Assembly: GCF_004795015.1 (NCBI RefSeq)
Contig: NZ_SSBI01000030.1
Span: forward strand, 30,773 to 94,772
Direction: 5' to 3'
DNA: 64,000 nt
Origin: Streptomyces sp. A1277
GTDB taxonomy: Bacteria; Actinomycetota; Actinomycetes; Streptomycetales; Streptomycetaceae
The notes below the pieces were generated by a model. That model was not told the DNA's origin. It made no database searches and worked only from the letters and a program-made list of their open reading frames with translations. This document shows positions 25,553-34,596 of this stretch, in pieces (positions within the stretch are counted from its first letter, which is position 1; the number at the start of each line of letters is the position of its first letter). The position numbers were made by a program, and so were the translations under genes.

Positions 25553-26896
25553 GTGCACACCCGCGCACGAGAGGATGACGGAGCACTGAACCGCCAAGAA
25601 GGTTTCAGCGACACCCGGGAGCACCCGGGTGGCGGCGAGGCCGGCCCGGACCGGCCGCCGCACGGGGCCGGCCCGGACGCCCCGTGGCCAGGCGTACCGG
25701 CGTTCGTCGCCGCCACCACGGCCGTGGCCGGCATCGGCCTCGCCGCAGGCGGAACGGCCGGCGCCCTGCTAGCCACCGAACTGGCCGGCACGGCCTCGGT
25801 GGCCGGACTGCCCGTGGCCCTGCACCTGGGCGGTTCGGCGGTCGGTGCGCTCCTGGTGTCCCACCAGGCCGGCCGCGGACACCGCGGACGCGGCCTGGCC
25901 CTCGGCCTGATCCTGGGGGCCCTCGGCGCACTGGCGGTCGTCCTCGCGGCCCGGCAGGGCAGCCTCGCCTGGATGCTGGCCGGCAGTGCCCTGCTGGGCA
26001 CGGCCAACTCCTCCATCTTCCTCCTCCGCTACACCGCGGCCCAGGCCGTGCCGGAAGGGAGCCGGGGCCGGGCACTGGGTGCGGTGTTCCTCGCCACCGC
26101 GGTCGGCGCGGTCATCAGCCCGCTGCTGCTCGGCCCCAGCGGTCTCGCCGCGCGGGCCGCGGGACTGCCGACGCTGTGCGGCCTGTACCTGGTCGCCATC
26201 GTGGCGTTCGGCTGCTCCGCGCTCATGCTGGCGGCGGGCTGCTCCCCGCGCACCCCCCTGCTGGGACGGGCAGCCGGCGTGCTCGCCTCCGGTACGAGAC
26301 CCACCCGCGGCACCGTCCGGCTGGGCGCCGCACTGCGGGAGCCGGCGGCGGTGGTGGCCCTGAGCGCGCTGGCCGGCGCCAACTTCATCATGGTCGGCAT
26401 CATGACGATCACCCCGGTGCACCTCAGCCGGCACGGTGCGGGCACCGGTGTGGTCGGTTCCTTCGTGGCGCTGCACGTCGTCGGGATGTTCGCCCCGGCC
26501 CCCCTCGTCGGTCGGCTGGCCGACCGGTACGGGCCCGTGCCCGTCGTCCTCGTCGGCGCCGTGATCTCCCTGGCCGCCTGCGCGCTGGGCGGCTTCAGCA
26601 CGGGCCCCACGACGATGACGACCGCGCACCTCGTCCTGGCGGGCCTCGGCTGGAACTTCGGCGTGGTCGGCGCCAGCACGCTGCTGACCCAAGCGGTCCC
26701 AGGACAGCTGCGCCCCTACGTGGAGGGGATCGGCGAAGCCACGATGGGCGCCGCCGCCATGGTGGTCGCCCCGCTCGTGGCCACGTTCCCCGGCGCCTGG
26801 GGATACCAGCTCCTGGCGCTCCTCGCCCTGGCACTCACGGCCCTCGCCCTCGCCCGCCTGCGCGTCCCCGCCACCGCCGCCGGCCCGCTCTCCTAG
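25553..26896 (+). CDS. MFS transporter (12-TM type)
   Basis: A protein of about 447 residues with a hydrophilic Gly/Pro-rich N-terminus (residues 1-45) followed by about 12 membrane segments, for example FVAATTAVAGIGLAAGGTAG, LGGSAVGALLVSHQAGRGHR and GRLADRYGPVPVVLVGAVIS. The GTG start at 25553 has no clear ribosome site, so the true start may be different. It lies between the thiosugar synthase and the glycosyltransferase and ends 17 bases before the latter. Transport of the finished thioglycoside or of an intermediate is inferred from position. Confidence 0.85.
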   Translation: MHTRAREDDGALNRQEGFSDTREHPGGGEAGPDRPPHGAGPDAPWPGVPAFVAATTAVAGIGLAAGGTAGALLATELAGTASVAGLPVALHLGGSAVGALLVSHQAGRGHRGRGLALGLILGALGALAVVLAARQGSLAWMLAGSALLGTANSSIFLLRYTAAQAVPEGSRGRALGAVFLATAVGAVISPLLLGPSGLAARAAGLPTLCGLYLVAIVAFGCSALMLAAGCSPRTPLLGRAAGVLASGTRPTRGTVRLGAALREPAAVVALSALAGANFIMVGIMTITPVHLSRHGAGTGVVGSFVALHVVGMFAPAPLVGRLADRYGPVPVVLVGAVISLAACALGGFSTGPTTMTTAHLVLAGLGWNFGVVGASTLLTQAVPGQLRPYVEGIGEATMGAAAMVVAPLVATFPGAWGYQLLALLALALTALALARLRVPATAAGPLS

Positions 26897-26913
26897 ACAC
26901 CAAGGATGCCGAC

Positions 26914-28308
26914 ATGAGAATTCTGACCTGCAGCAACAGCTGCCCCCAGTGGACGGACGGGCAGCTCAACCCGCGCTCCGCCGGCGGGCTCGTCCCCATG
27001 CTGATCGCCCTGCTCGACGAACACGGCGGCGACTGGATCTTCACCGCCCCTCCGGACGGCGACCTGCCCGCATCGGTGACACTGGCCGGCGGGGTCACCC
27101 TGCACCCCATGGGCCTGGACGAGGACCTGCGCCGCCACCACTACGACACGGTCTCCATCCAACTGCTGCTGGGCCTCCTGCACTACATGCACGACACGTC
27201 GGTCGAACCGGTCTTCGACAGCGCGCTCGCCGAAGCCTGGGCGGGGTACGAGACCGTGAACCGCCTGTACGCGGAACGGCTGACCGGCCTGTCCGCCGAC
27301 ACCGCCGACGAACTCGTCCTCATCAACGACCCGCACCTCATGCTGGTCCCGGAGTTCTTCACCGCCGGCAGGACGTCGAGGCAGAGCAAGCTCGCCTACT
27401 TCCTCGGCACGCCGTGGTGCGAACCCGACTACTTCACCGTCCTGCCCGAACACGTCCGCACCCGGATCCTGGAATCCCTCCTCACCTGCGACACCGTCGG
27501 CTTCCACGCCCGGCGCTGGACGGACGCGTTCGCGGCCTGCTGCGCCAGGTTCCTGCCCGACGCCGTCGTCGAGGGCGACACCGTCGTACACCGGGGACAC
27601 CGCACCCGACTGGTGTCCTCCCCCTTCCCGCTGGACGTCCAGGTCCTGGACACGATGGTGGACGAACCCGCCACCGCGTCGTGGACGGAGCGGCTGACGC
27701 GGATGGCGGACGGCCGGCGCGTGATGGTGCGGGCCGACCGGATCGACCTCTGGAAGAACATGCCCCGCGGGTTCGCCGCCTTCGAAGCCGCCCTGGAACG
27801 CTCCCCGGAACTCGCCGAGACCTGCTGGTTCGTCGCCATCGGCACCTCGCCCAGCCGCGCCTCCGCCCGGCACCTCGCGTACCAGCAGATCACCGAGGAG
27901 GCGATCCGCCGGGTCAACGACCGCTTCGGCACACCTGACCGGCCGGTGGCGACCCTCCTGCAGCCCGGCAAGGGACGCGACTCGCGCAACTGCGTCGTCG
28001 CCGCGCTGCGCATGAGCACCGCCGCGATCGTCAACTCGACCTACGACGGGCTCAACCTGTTCGCCAAGGAAGCCGCCTACCTGCTGGACGACTCCGCCTC
28101 GCTGCTGGTGTCCGCCAACGCGGGCGTGCACGAACAGCTGAGCCCGTTCGCCCGCAGCATCGACCCCTTCGACATCGACCAGACCAGCCGCGCCATCGAG
28201 GCCGCGCTGCGCGCGGACGCCGACGGCACCGGCCCGGCCGAGAAGCGCCGCGCACTGCTGCGTTCGGAGACCGCCGAGGACTGGCTCGCGACGGTCTTCC
28301 CCACCTGA
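26914..28308 (+). CDS. GT20 trehalose-6-phosphate-synthase-like glycosyltransferase (BexG2-type)
   Basis: A 464-residue retaining glycosyltransferase of family GT20. OtsA landmarks are present but altered: SAGGLVPMLIALL at the N-terminus, INDPHLMLVP where OtsA has HDYHLM, FLGTPWCEPDYFTVLP, GFHARRWTDAFAACC, VRADRIDLWKNMPRGFAAF where OtsA has VDRLDYxKG, and STYDGLNLFAKEAAYL near the C-terminus. No trehalose phosphatase is present. In BE-7585A biosynthesis BexG2 joins 2-thioglucose 6-phosphate to UDP-glucose, giving 2-thiotrehalose 6-phosphate. Clustering with the ThiG homologue and an angucycline PKS makes that the best functional call. Ordinary trehalose synthesis is less likely. Confidence 0.85.
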   Translation: MRILTCSNSCPQWTDGQLNPRSAGGLVPMLIALLDEHGGDWIFTAPPDGDLPASVTLAGGVTLHPMGLDEDLRRHHYDTVSIQLLLGLLHYMHDTSVEPVFDSALAEAWAGYETVNRLYAERLTGLSADTADELVLINDPHLMLVPEFFTAGRTSRQSKLAYFLGTPWCEPDYFTVLPEHVRTRILESLLTCDTVGFHARRWTDAFAACCARFLPDAVVEGDTVVHRGHRTRLVSSPFPLDVQVLDTMVDEPATASWTERLTRMADGRRVMVRADRIDLWKNMPRGFAAFEAALERSPELAETCWFVAIGTSPSRASARHLAYQQITEEAIRRVNDRFGTPDRPVATLLQPGKGRDSRNCVVAALRMSTAAIVNSTYDGLNLFAKEAAYLLDDSASLLVSANAGVHEQLSPFARSIDPFDIDQTSRAIEAALRADADGTGPAEKRRALLRSETAEDWLATVFPT

Positions 28309-28319
28309 TCCGCAGACCC

Positions 28320-28358
28320 GCGGTGGGGTGCCACGCGCAGCACGTGGAACCCCACCGC
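28320..28358 (+). terminator. Terminator at the end of the biosynthetic cluster
   Basis: A 10-bp stem GCGGTGGGGT/ACCCCACCGC (28320-28329 with 28349-28358) is extended inward by five more pairs (CCACG/CGTGG). It lies 11 bases after the glycosyltransferase stop and separates the cluster from the telomere genes. Confidence 0.8.
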
Positions 28359-28461
28359 GAGGCACTCCGCCGCGACACCGCCCACGCCCCCGAGAGGGTT
28401 AAATTTACGGGCTAAAAACAAGGTTAACGTCTGCTACTCTCCGGCCTGGAGGTACAGACGC

Positions 28462-30573
28462 ATGGCATCCGAGGAAGAACTGTTCGCGAACATCGACGCG
28501 CTGCTGGAGGAGGAGCCCCAACTCCCGCCCCCCTCGGAACGCGCACGCCTGCGTGAAGCCGCCGGCATCACCCAGGCCCGCCTGGCGAACGCGCTGAAGA
28601 CCACCACGCAGTCGGTCAAGAACTACGAGAACGGCCGCTCCGAGCCGAAGTCCCCGCGCCTGGAGGCGTATCAGCGCCTGCTGAACGGCTGGGCGGCGAA
28701 GTACCCCGCACACAGCGCCCCCGCCGCCGCACCCCGGCACCCGGCGCCCCAGCCGCACACCGCCCCGGCCACCCCCGAGACGAAGACCGCCGCACCGGCC
28801 GAGGCACCTCTCGCCGCGGCCCCCGCCCCCGCAGCGCCCGCGCCGCAGCCCACGGCCGCCCGCCCGGCGACGCCCGCCCGCCCCCCGGCCGCGAAGAGGA
28901 CCGCGAAGCCCCCCGCCGATCCGCGCTTCCCGCACGGCCCGCTCGCCGTACTGGACGGCGACGGCAGCGCTTACGGCGTCGACGGCCTCGTCCTCGACTG
29001 CCCCGCGACCACGGTCGTGGAACTGGTCGAGTGGACGCTGCACGAATCCGGCCTCGGAGCGCCGAAGCTGCACCGCCACGGCAAGGACGCCGACCCCCTG
29101 ATCGCCCTCACCGCCACCGCCGCCGCGAAGTTCGGGCTGCCGGAGCGCCTGGAGGACCGCCGGGGCCTGCGCCTTGAGGAGGACCACCCGGTCGTCAAGC
29201 AGATCATCAAGGCGAAGTGGAAGCTCACCCAGCGCGGATTCGGCCCGTGGGCACGGATCTACCGCAAGGCCCAGGGCACCCAGCGCCAGTGCGTCCAGCT
29301 CGCGATCCTGCCCTGGGACGCCCTGGACGAACGGTCCTGGCCCGGCGTCAGCGACATGGACCCGGCCGACACCGCCCGCGTCCTCGGCCTCTACGCCCAG
29401 CGGGTCACCACCCCGCGCGGCTCCACAGCGGTCTCCGGGCTGGAGCTGATGACCGAGCTCCGCCCGCCCACCCGCCCCGTGCGCGACGAGACGAGCGGCA
29501 ACTGGATCTCCGGCCACAACCCCGGCTCCCTGGGCACCGAACCGATGGACCCGGCACCGCCCGAGGGCCAGCCCGAACACCCGGCGGTCTTCCACTCCGG
29601 CTGGCAGGGCGGCTTCCTGCACGAGGAGGCGTACCAGTGGGTGCGGCCCGTGGACCTGCTCAGCGACGAGGAATGCCACCTGCCGTACGCCATCGGCCTG
29701 GACCTGAACACCGCGTTCCTCGCCGCCGCCGCCCGGCTCACCGTGGGCCTGTCCGCCCCGGACCACTTCCACGCGCCGGCGTTCTCCCCGAAGATCCCCG
29801 GCTCCTGGCTCGTCGACCTGTCCCACGTGGAGATCGACCCCCGCCTGCCCTCCCCGTTCACCCCCTCCGGCGAACGCCCCACCGGCCCGGCCTGGTACCA
29901 GACGCACACCGTGGCCTACGCCCAGGAACTCGGCTACAACGTCGCGCCGCTGGAGGCGTACCTGCGCCGCGAGACGGGCGCCTACCTCGACCCGTGGCAC
30001 GACCGGCTCAAGGCCGCCTACGTCGACACCCTCGCCGACCTCGGCGTCACCAAGGACCTCACCGACGTGGAGTTCCTGGCGGCGATGGAGCGGCACAAGG
30101 ACATCGACCCGGTACTGACGGCGGTGCTGGCCGCGATCAAGGGCACGGTCAAGGGCGGCATCGGCAAACTGTTCCAGAACCCGCAGGGCAGGAACTACAA
30201 GCCGGGCGACCCCTGGCCGGCCATGCAGCGCCCCACCTGGCGCCCCGACATCCGCGCCGCCGTCATCTCCAAGGCCCGGGTCAACATGCACCGCAAGCTC
30301 TACAAGATGGCGGACATGACCGGCCTGTACCCGCTCGCCGTACTGTCCGACTGCGTCGTCTACCCCTCGCCGGGCCCGAGCCCCCTGGACTTCCTGCCCT
30401 ACGCGGCGTCCGGCAAGCCGCAGCCGGGCGGCTTCCGCCTCGGCCCCACCCCGGGCCTGGCGAAGCTGGAGGGCGTCCGAACGATGCTGTGGGCGGTCGA
30501 CGTGATGGAACAGGGCGACAACCCGGCAAGCCTCATCAAGGGCGGCAACGCCGTCCTGGACGACGGCGAATAG
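28462..30573 (+). CDS. tap: Telomere-associated protein Tap
   Basis: A 703-residue Tap homologue, which binds the 3-prime overhang of Streptomyces linear replicon ends and recruits the terminal protein. Residues 40-75 form an HTH (ITQARLANALKTTTQSVKNYENG). An Ala/Pro-rich linker (about 80-155) leads to the large conserved region with NISGHN-type blocks and GLDLNTAFLAAAARLTVGL. GGAGG precedes ATG 28462. The short upstream region (28398-28435) is strikingly AT-rich, with GTTAA and TTAAC arms, and probably holds its promoter. Its partner tpg follows. Confidence 0.95.
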   Translation: MASEEELFANIDALLEEEPQLPPPSERARLREAAGITQARLANALKTTTQSVKNYENGRSEPKSPRLEAYQRLLNGWAAKYPAHSAPAAAPRHPAPQPHTAPATPETKTAAPAEAPLAAAPAPAAPAPQPTAARPATPARPPAAKRTAKPPADPRFPHGPLAVLDGDGSAYGVDGLVLDCPATTVVELVEWTLHESGLGAPKLHRHGKDADPLIALTATAAAKFGLPERLEDRRGLRLEEDHPVVKQIIKAKWKLTQRGFGPWARIYRKAQGTQRQCVQLAILPWDALDERSWPGVSDMDPADTARVLGLYAQRVTTPRGSTAVSGLELMTELRPPTRPVRDETSGNWISGHNPGSLGTEPMDPAPPEGQPEHPAVFHSGWQGGFLHEEAYQWVRPVDLLSDEECHLPYAIGLDLNTAFLAAAARLTVGLSAPDHFHAPAFSPKIPGSWLVDLSHVEIDPRLPSPFTPSGERPTGPAWYQTHTVAYAQELGYNVAPLEAYLRRETGAYLDPWHDRLKAAYVDTLADLGVTKDLTDVEFLAAMERHKDIDPVLTAVLAAIKGTVKGGIGKLFQNPQGRNYKPGDPWPAMQRPTWRPDIRAAVISKARVNMHRKLYKMADMTGLYPLAVLSDCVVYPSPGPSPLDFLPYAASGKPQPGGFRLGPTPGLAKLEGVRTMLWAVDVMEQGDNPASLIKGGNAVLDDGE

Positions 30574-30626
30574 GCGTACCCGACGGACCCCACCGCTGAA
30601 GAAGCTGACGAGGAAAGCTGACCCCC

Positions 30627-31184
30627 GTGCGAGAGATCGAGAACGCCATCGAGCGGGCCGACCAGGAGGCGTTCACCCGGGAGCCGCCCAAGACCCTCCA
30701 GGGCCGCATCAACTTCCTGCTGCGCCGGCTGGGCAGCGCCAGGGCCGTCGCGGCGGAGCTCGGCATCACCGCCGACTCCGTCAACCGCTACCGGCGCGGC
30801 GCCAGGAAGCATCCCCCCAAGGACATCGCCGACCGCATCGACCGCGCCGTCCGCACCCGCTGGCAGCCCCAGGTACGCAAACGCCGACGGCGGCAAGCTG
30901 CCACCACCGGCGGCATCACCGTGGAGACCCGGGCCTCCTTCGGATACAAGGCGGCAAGAGGATCGACCGACGAACCCCGCTTCCGCCGCCTGACCGTCCA
31001 CCTCCCCCCGGCCTACGCCCGCCGCCTGTTCGACGCCCGCGACGAGGGAGCCGCCGACCAGCAACTGCGAGAGATCGTCGCCGAAGGGCTCAAGGAGGTC
31101 TACTTCCAGGACGGCGGCCAACGCGCACGAGACCTCTACGAAGTCGAGCTGACCGACATCGACTACCTGGACCTCGGCTACTGA
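30627..31184 (+). CDS. tpg: Terminal protein Tpg
   Basis: A 185-residue protein matching the terminal proteins covalently attached to the 5-prime ends of Streptomyces linear DNA. An N-terminal HTH-like segment (RLGSARAVAAELGITADSVN) is followed by RYRRGARKHPPKDIADRI and a basic stretch (RKRRRRQ). The conserved C-terminal block is FRRLTVHLPPAYARRLF. GTG 30627 is the start, 53 bases after tap, so the two form the usual tap-tpg operon. Confidence 0.95.
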   Translation: MREIENAIERADQEAFTREPPKTLQGRINFLLRRLGSARAVAAELGITADSVNRYRRGARKHPPKDIADRIDRAVRTRWQPQVRKRRRRQAATTGGITVETRASFGYKAARGSTDEPRFRRLTVHLPPAYARRLFDARDEGAADQQLREIVAEGLKEVYFQDGGQRARDLYEVELTDIDYLDLGY

Positions 31185-31204
31185 CGGTAACACTCCTGAG
31201 CCCC

Positions 31205-31225
31205 GGCTCAGCCGGCCCCTGAGCC
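31205..31225 (+). terminator. Hairpin after tpg
   Basis: A perfect 7-bp stem GGCTCAG/CTGAGCC with a 7-base loop (31205-31211, 31219-31225) lies 20 bases after the tpg stop. It is a plausible weak terminator. Confidence 0.5.
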
Positions 31226-31297
31226 GTTGAGCCGAAGCACGGTAGTTGTCACATAGGCAGTCTTGTTGTCACCTGCGAGATGCGGCGCCGGAAGGTC

Positions 31298-31822
31298 TCA
31301 ACTCTTGACGGCCTCTGCGATCTGCTGGGCGGCCTGGGCGGGGGTGAGGTGCGTGGTGTCGACGATCTCGGCCTCGGCGTGCAGCCACGTGCGGGCCGCC
31401 TCGGCGTAGGGCTCGAGGTATTGGAGCCGGAACGGGGAGTTGGGGCCGAGAACGGTGTCGCCCGTGATGCGCGCGCGGAGGGTGTCATGGTCGGCATGGA
31501 GGACGAAGTGTCGGACCGGAATGTCGTGCTGGGCAAGGCCCGAGCTGATCTCGCGCCAGTACTGCTCGACCAGGACGGTCATGGGCATCACCAGGGTTCC
31601 GCTGGTGTAGTCGAGGATGCGTCGGGCGGTTTCGACCACGAGGGGCCGCCATGGCGGCCAGTGCTGGAAGTTGTCCGTCGCGGGCAGTCCTGGCTTGATG
31701 TCCATGAGTGTCTCGCCGACTTTCTCGGCGTCGAACACCCGTGAGTCCGGGATCAGCTGCTGGACGAACGCACTGGTCGTTGTCTTGCCTGCGCCGTGGG
31801 TGCCGTTGAGCCATACGATCAT
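31298..31822 (-). CDS. TmrB-like AAA nucleotide kinase
   Basis: A 174-residue P-loop protein. Walker A is NGTHGAGKTTTS. The further pattern FDAEKVGETL, FQHWPPWRPLV, TLVMPMTVLVEQYW and VRHFVLHADHDTLRARI follows TmrB, the tunicamycin-resistance ATP-binding protein of Bacillus, and its actinobacterial relatives. The substrate is unknown. Resistance or nucleotide-kinase activity is possible. It stands beside transposon debris, so it is probably an accessory gene acquired with it. Confidence 0.8.
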   Translation of the reverse strand: MIVWLNGTHGAGKTTTSAFVQQLIPDSRVFDAEKVGETLMDIKPGLPATDNFQHWPPWRPLVVETARRILDYTSGTLVMPMTVLVEQYWREISSGLAQHDIPVRHFVLHADHDTLRARITGDTVLGPNSPFRLQYLEPYAEAARTWLHAEAEIVDTTHLTPAQAAQQIAEAVKS

Positions 31823-31857
31823 GGACTTGACGCTAGCGCCGTGTGGGCCACGTGGAC

Positions 31858-32140
31858 AGGCAGAGTAGAAGATCCGGTGCGGTCGATCACCTTGGCGAGT
31901 TGCTTGGCGTGGTCTTCGAGTAGCGGCTTGAGGGCGCCGTAGTAGGGCTGGTGGTCGGCTTTGTGGAGCCAGTGGAAGACGTTGTGTCGCTCCCGGGTCC
32001 AGGCAGCGCGTAGCGCTGGGTCGGGTGCGATGTGCGGCGGGCAGGGTGCGAAGTCGGGCTCGCCTTCGGTGACGCGGGTCCAGATGTAGGAGCTGACGGC
32101 CAGGCGTCTGCGGTCGTCGCTGATGGGTTTTCGATGGTGT
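31858..32140 (-). pseudogene. Second, truncated tniQ copy (C-terminal fragment)
   Basis: On the minus strand this stretch encodes about 88 residues nearly identical to the C-terminus of the TniQ at 32749-34596. It includes RRRLAVSSYIWTRVTEGEPD, FAPCPPHIAPDPALRAAW and YYGALKPLLEDHA. It lacks everything upstream. With the main copy it forms a direct repeat of about 270 bp flanking the Nudix gene, so homologous recombination could delete that gene. Confidence 0.85.
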
Positions 32141-32193
32141 GTGAGGACCGGGATTTCTCCTGGATCGGCCTCTGCGGGCTCAGGGAAGCGTCA

Positions 32194-32727
32194 ATGTCAG
32201 TGGGCTCTGCCAGGGTGTGCGTCGTGGATGAACTGGTGGAGCGTGTCGACGATCAAGATCGTGTGCTGGGGATGGTGGTCAGCCGCCAGCAGGCCATCCA
32301 GGAGGGTTGGCTGCACCGAGTCGCCGTGACGGTGTGTCGTGACGAGCAGGGACGGATCCTCGTCCACCGACGGTCGGAGCAGGTATCGCGCTTCCCCGGG
32401 CTCTATGAGGTCGGGGTCGGTGGCGCCGCAAATGTTGGCGAATCCTATGAACAGGCCGCCGCGAGGGAGCTGACCGAAGAGCTGGGCCTTCGTGCGCTGC
32501 CGCGCCTGCTCTTCACGTTCATCAACCGCAGCGGCTTGAGCCCTCACTGGCTCGGCGTGCACGAAGCCGTGGTGCCGGACGCCGTGGTCCTCGATCCCGA
32601 TGAGGTCGCCTGGCATGGCTGGCTGACCGAGCCGGGGCTGCGGTCGGCCCTGCTGGAGTGGCGCTTCACCCCCGACAGCAACGAAGCCTTCAGCCGGTAT
32701 CTGGCGTTCCGGACCGCGCGGTCCTGA
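32194..32727 (+). CDS. Nudix hydrolase
   Basis: A 177-residue Nudix protein of the IPP-isomerase-like/YfcD layout. The Nudix box is GGAANVGESYEQAAARELTE followed by ELGL, which binds the divalent metal for pyrophosphate cleavage. ATG 32194 starts the recognisable protein (VDELVERVDDQDRVLGMV). It lies between two copies of tniQ sequence, as expected for transposon cargo. The substrate is unknown. Confidence 0.88.
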   Translation: MSVGSARVCVVDELVERVDDQDRVLGMVVSRQQAIQEGWLHRVAVTVCRDEQGRILVHRRSEQVSRFPGLYEVGVGGAANVGESYEQAAARELTEELGLRALPRLLFTFINRSGLSPHWLGVHEAVVPDAVVLDPDEVAWHGWLTEPGLRSALLEWRFTPDSNEAFSRYLAFRTARS

Positions 32728-32748
32728 CCTCGCCCATCACGCTCAGGC

Positions 32749-34596
32749 TCAGCGTCTGTCGATCTCCTTGGCCAGGTGCTCGGCGTGGTCTTCGAGTAGT
32801 GGCTTGAGGGCGCCGTAGTAGGGCTGGTGGTCAGTGGTGCGGAGCCAGTGGAAGACGTTGTGTCGCTCCCGGGTCCAGACGGCGCGTAGTGCGGGGTCGG
32901 GGGCGATGTGCGGCGGGCAGGGTGCGAAGTCGGGCTCGCCTTCGGTGACGCGGGTCCAGATGTAGGCGCTGACGGCCAGGCGCCGGCGGTCGTCGCTGAG
33001 GGGCTTTCGGTGGCTGGTGAGGCCCGGGAGCCGGGTGAGCATGTGCTGCCAGTTTTCAGGTTCTAGCGTCCAGGTGGCGAGGACCTCGCGTCGGTGTTGG
33101 TAGTCGATGACCGGGCCTTCGAGGAGCTCGGCGGTGATGGCGTCGAGGGCCTGTTCGAAATCGCGGGCCGTGCCGCTGGCGCGAAGGCGGCGGTTCAGCA
33201 GCTGCGTGTAGCCGAGCCTCTTGTTCTCGGGGTTGATCCCGAGAAACTGGGCGGCTTTGTCCAGGCCGCCGCCGCGTGCGCGCCGGACGAGGAAGACCGC
33301 GGCCGCGCGTCGGCGCATCTGGGGCGTGGTGTCCGAGAGGAAGCCGAGGTGGCGTTCGGCAAGGTCGTGGGGCAAGCACGCAGGGATGTGTTCGGGTCGC
33401 AGGCCGACGCCGGTGGAGGGGAGGCGGAGTCCGCCTTTGCCGGTGCGTCTGAAGGTGGGAACGATCGTGTCGGCGGCCTGCTGGAAGCGCTCGGAGCATG
33501 CGCTGCGCTGTTTCTTGAAGACGTTGTCCCAGATCAGGTGCCGTGTGGGCGCAATTCCGCTGCGGTTCCGGTTCTCCTCGGGTGCGAGCGGGGAGAGTGC
33601 TTCGCGCAGGTCGTCGGCGGTCAGGATGCGATCGGTGACTTGGAGGAGGGCGGCGCAGGCGAGCGCATCGACGGTGCCGCAGTGGAGCGGTAGGGGCGGG
33701 AGCCGACCCCATCGTGGATGGCGAGGTGCCGGTCGACTGCGGCGGCGAGGGGGCGGGTGGTGCCGACCGGCTGGATGCGCGGCCAGCAGATCGTGACGAG
33801 TCCGGCGAGGAGGATGAGCTCGGTGAAGTACTGCTGTGCTTGCCGTTTGGGCCGGCCGGGGCCGAGCAGGCCGAGGATCTTGCGCTGGAGCTCGAGCAGG
33901 GCGGGTCCGGGCTGGTGGTGCCGTGGGTCGTGTGCGAGCGGCGCCCCGCAGGGGTCGCCTGGCCGGGTGGTCGGGACGTCCTGGGTCAGTGAGGACCTGC
34001 AGTGGGCCGGGCGGACCCCGGTGGCGGCGGGGCGGGGGACCAGCTGTGTTCTGCTGCTGAAGTTGATCGGCTTGTGGCAGTGGGGGCAGAGGTGTTCCAG
34101 GAACACCTTGTGCAGCGGGCAGGCGAAGACGACGGGCAGACGCCAGAGGATCTGCCAGGGCCCGCCGTGGGCGTTCTGGATGTCGGAGCCGTCGCCAGCA
34201 AGGCAGTGAGGGCAGTAGCGGGCGGTGGTGGGGAACAGCCATCGGTCCGTGTGCATGGAGTAGACCCTCCCGGCCCGGACGTCGGCGATGCTGCGGGCCG
34301 CCGGCGGGTAGCGGGAGGCGAAGGGCTCCAGCGTCATCGCGCGCACTTCGCGGGGGTCCAGCCGGGTGGTGAGGGCGAAGCGGCTGACCTCGGCCGGGCT
34401 CAGCAGGGTCGAAAGCGAGGCTCGGGCGCCCGAGCCGGTCCTGTTCGGTCAGGCCGGTCTGCCGGGCGAGCTCGTTCGGTGAGATGTGCAGGCGGTGGGC
34501 CAGACGCAGGACGAAGCCGGCCAGGGACTCGCCCTCCAGCGGATCGAGGCCGAGTCCGAAGGGCCGCGGCCCGGCGCCCGCGGTCGCGTCAGTCAC
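32749..34596 (-). pseudogene. TniQ-family transposition protein with two frameshifts
   Basis: TniQ proteins act with TniA and TniB in Tn5053/Tn7-like transposition. The frame starting at 34596 gives a normal N-terminus (GESLAGFVLRLAHRLHISPN) and a normal C-terminus. Between about 34,420 and 33,690 the real protein continues in another frame, with the zinc motifs YCPHCLAG and LCPHCHKPI. Two opposite one-base indels are therefore needed, near 34,410-34,440 and 33,685-33,705. Either this is a decayed gene in which the middle third is misread, or there are two sequencing errors. The start overlaps the tniB stop by 8 bases. Confidence 0.85.
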
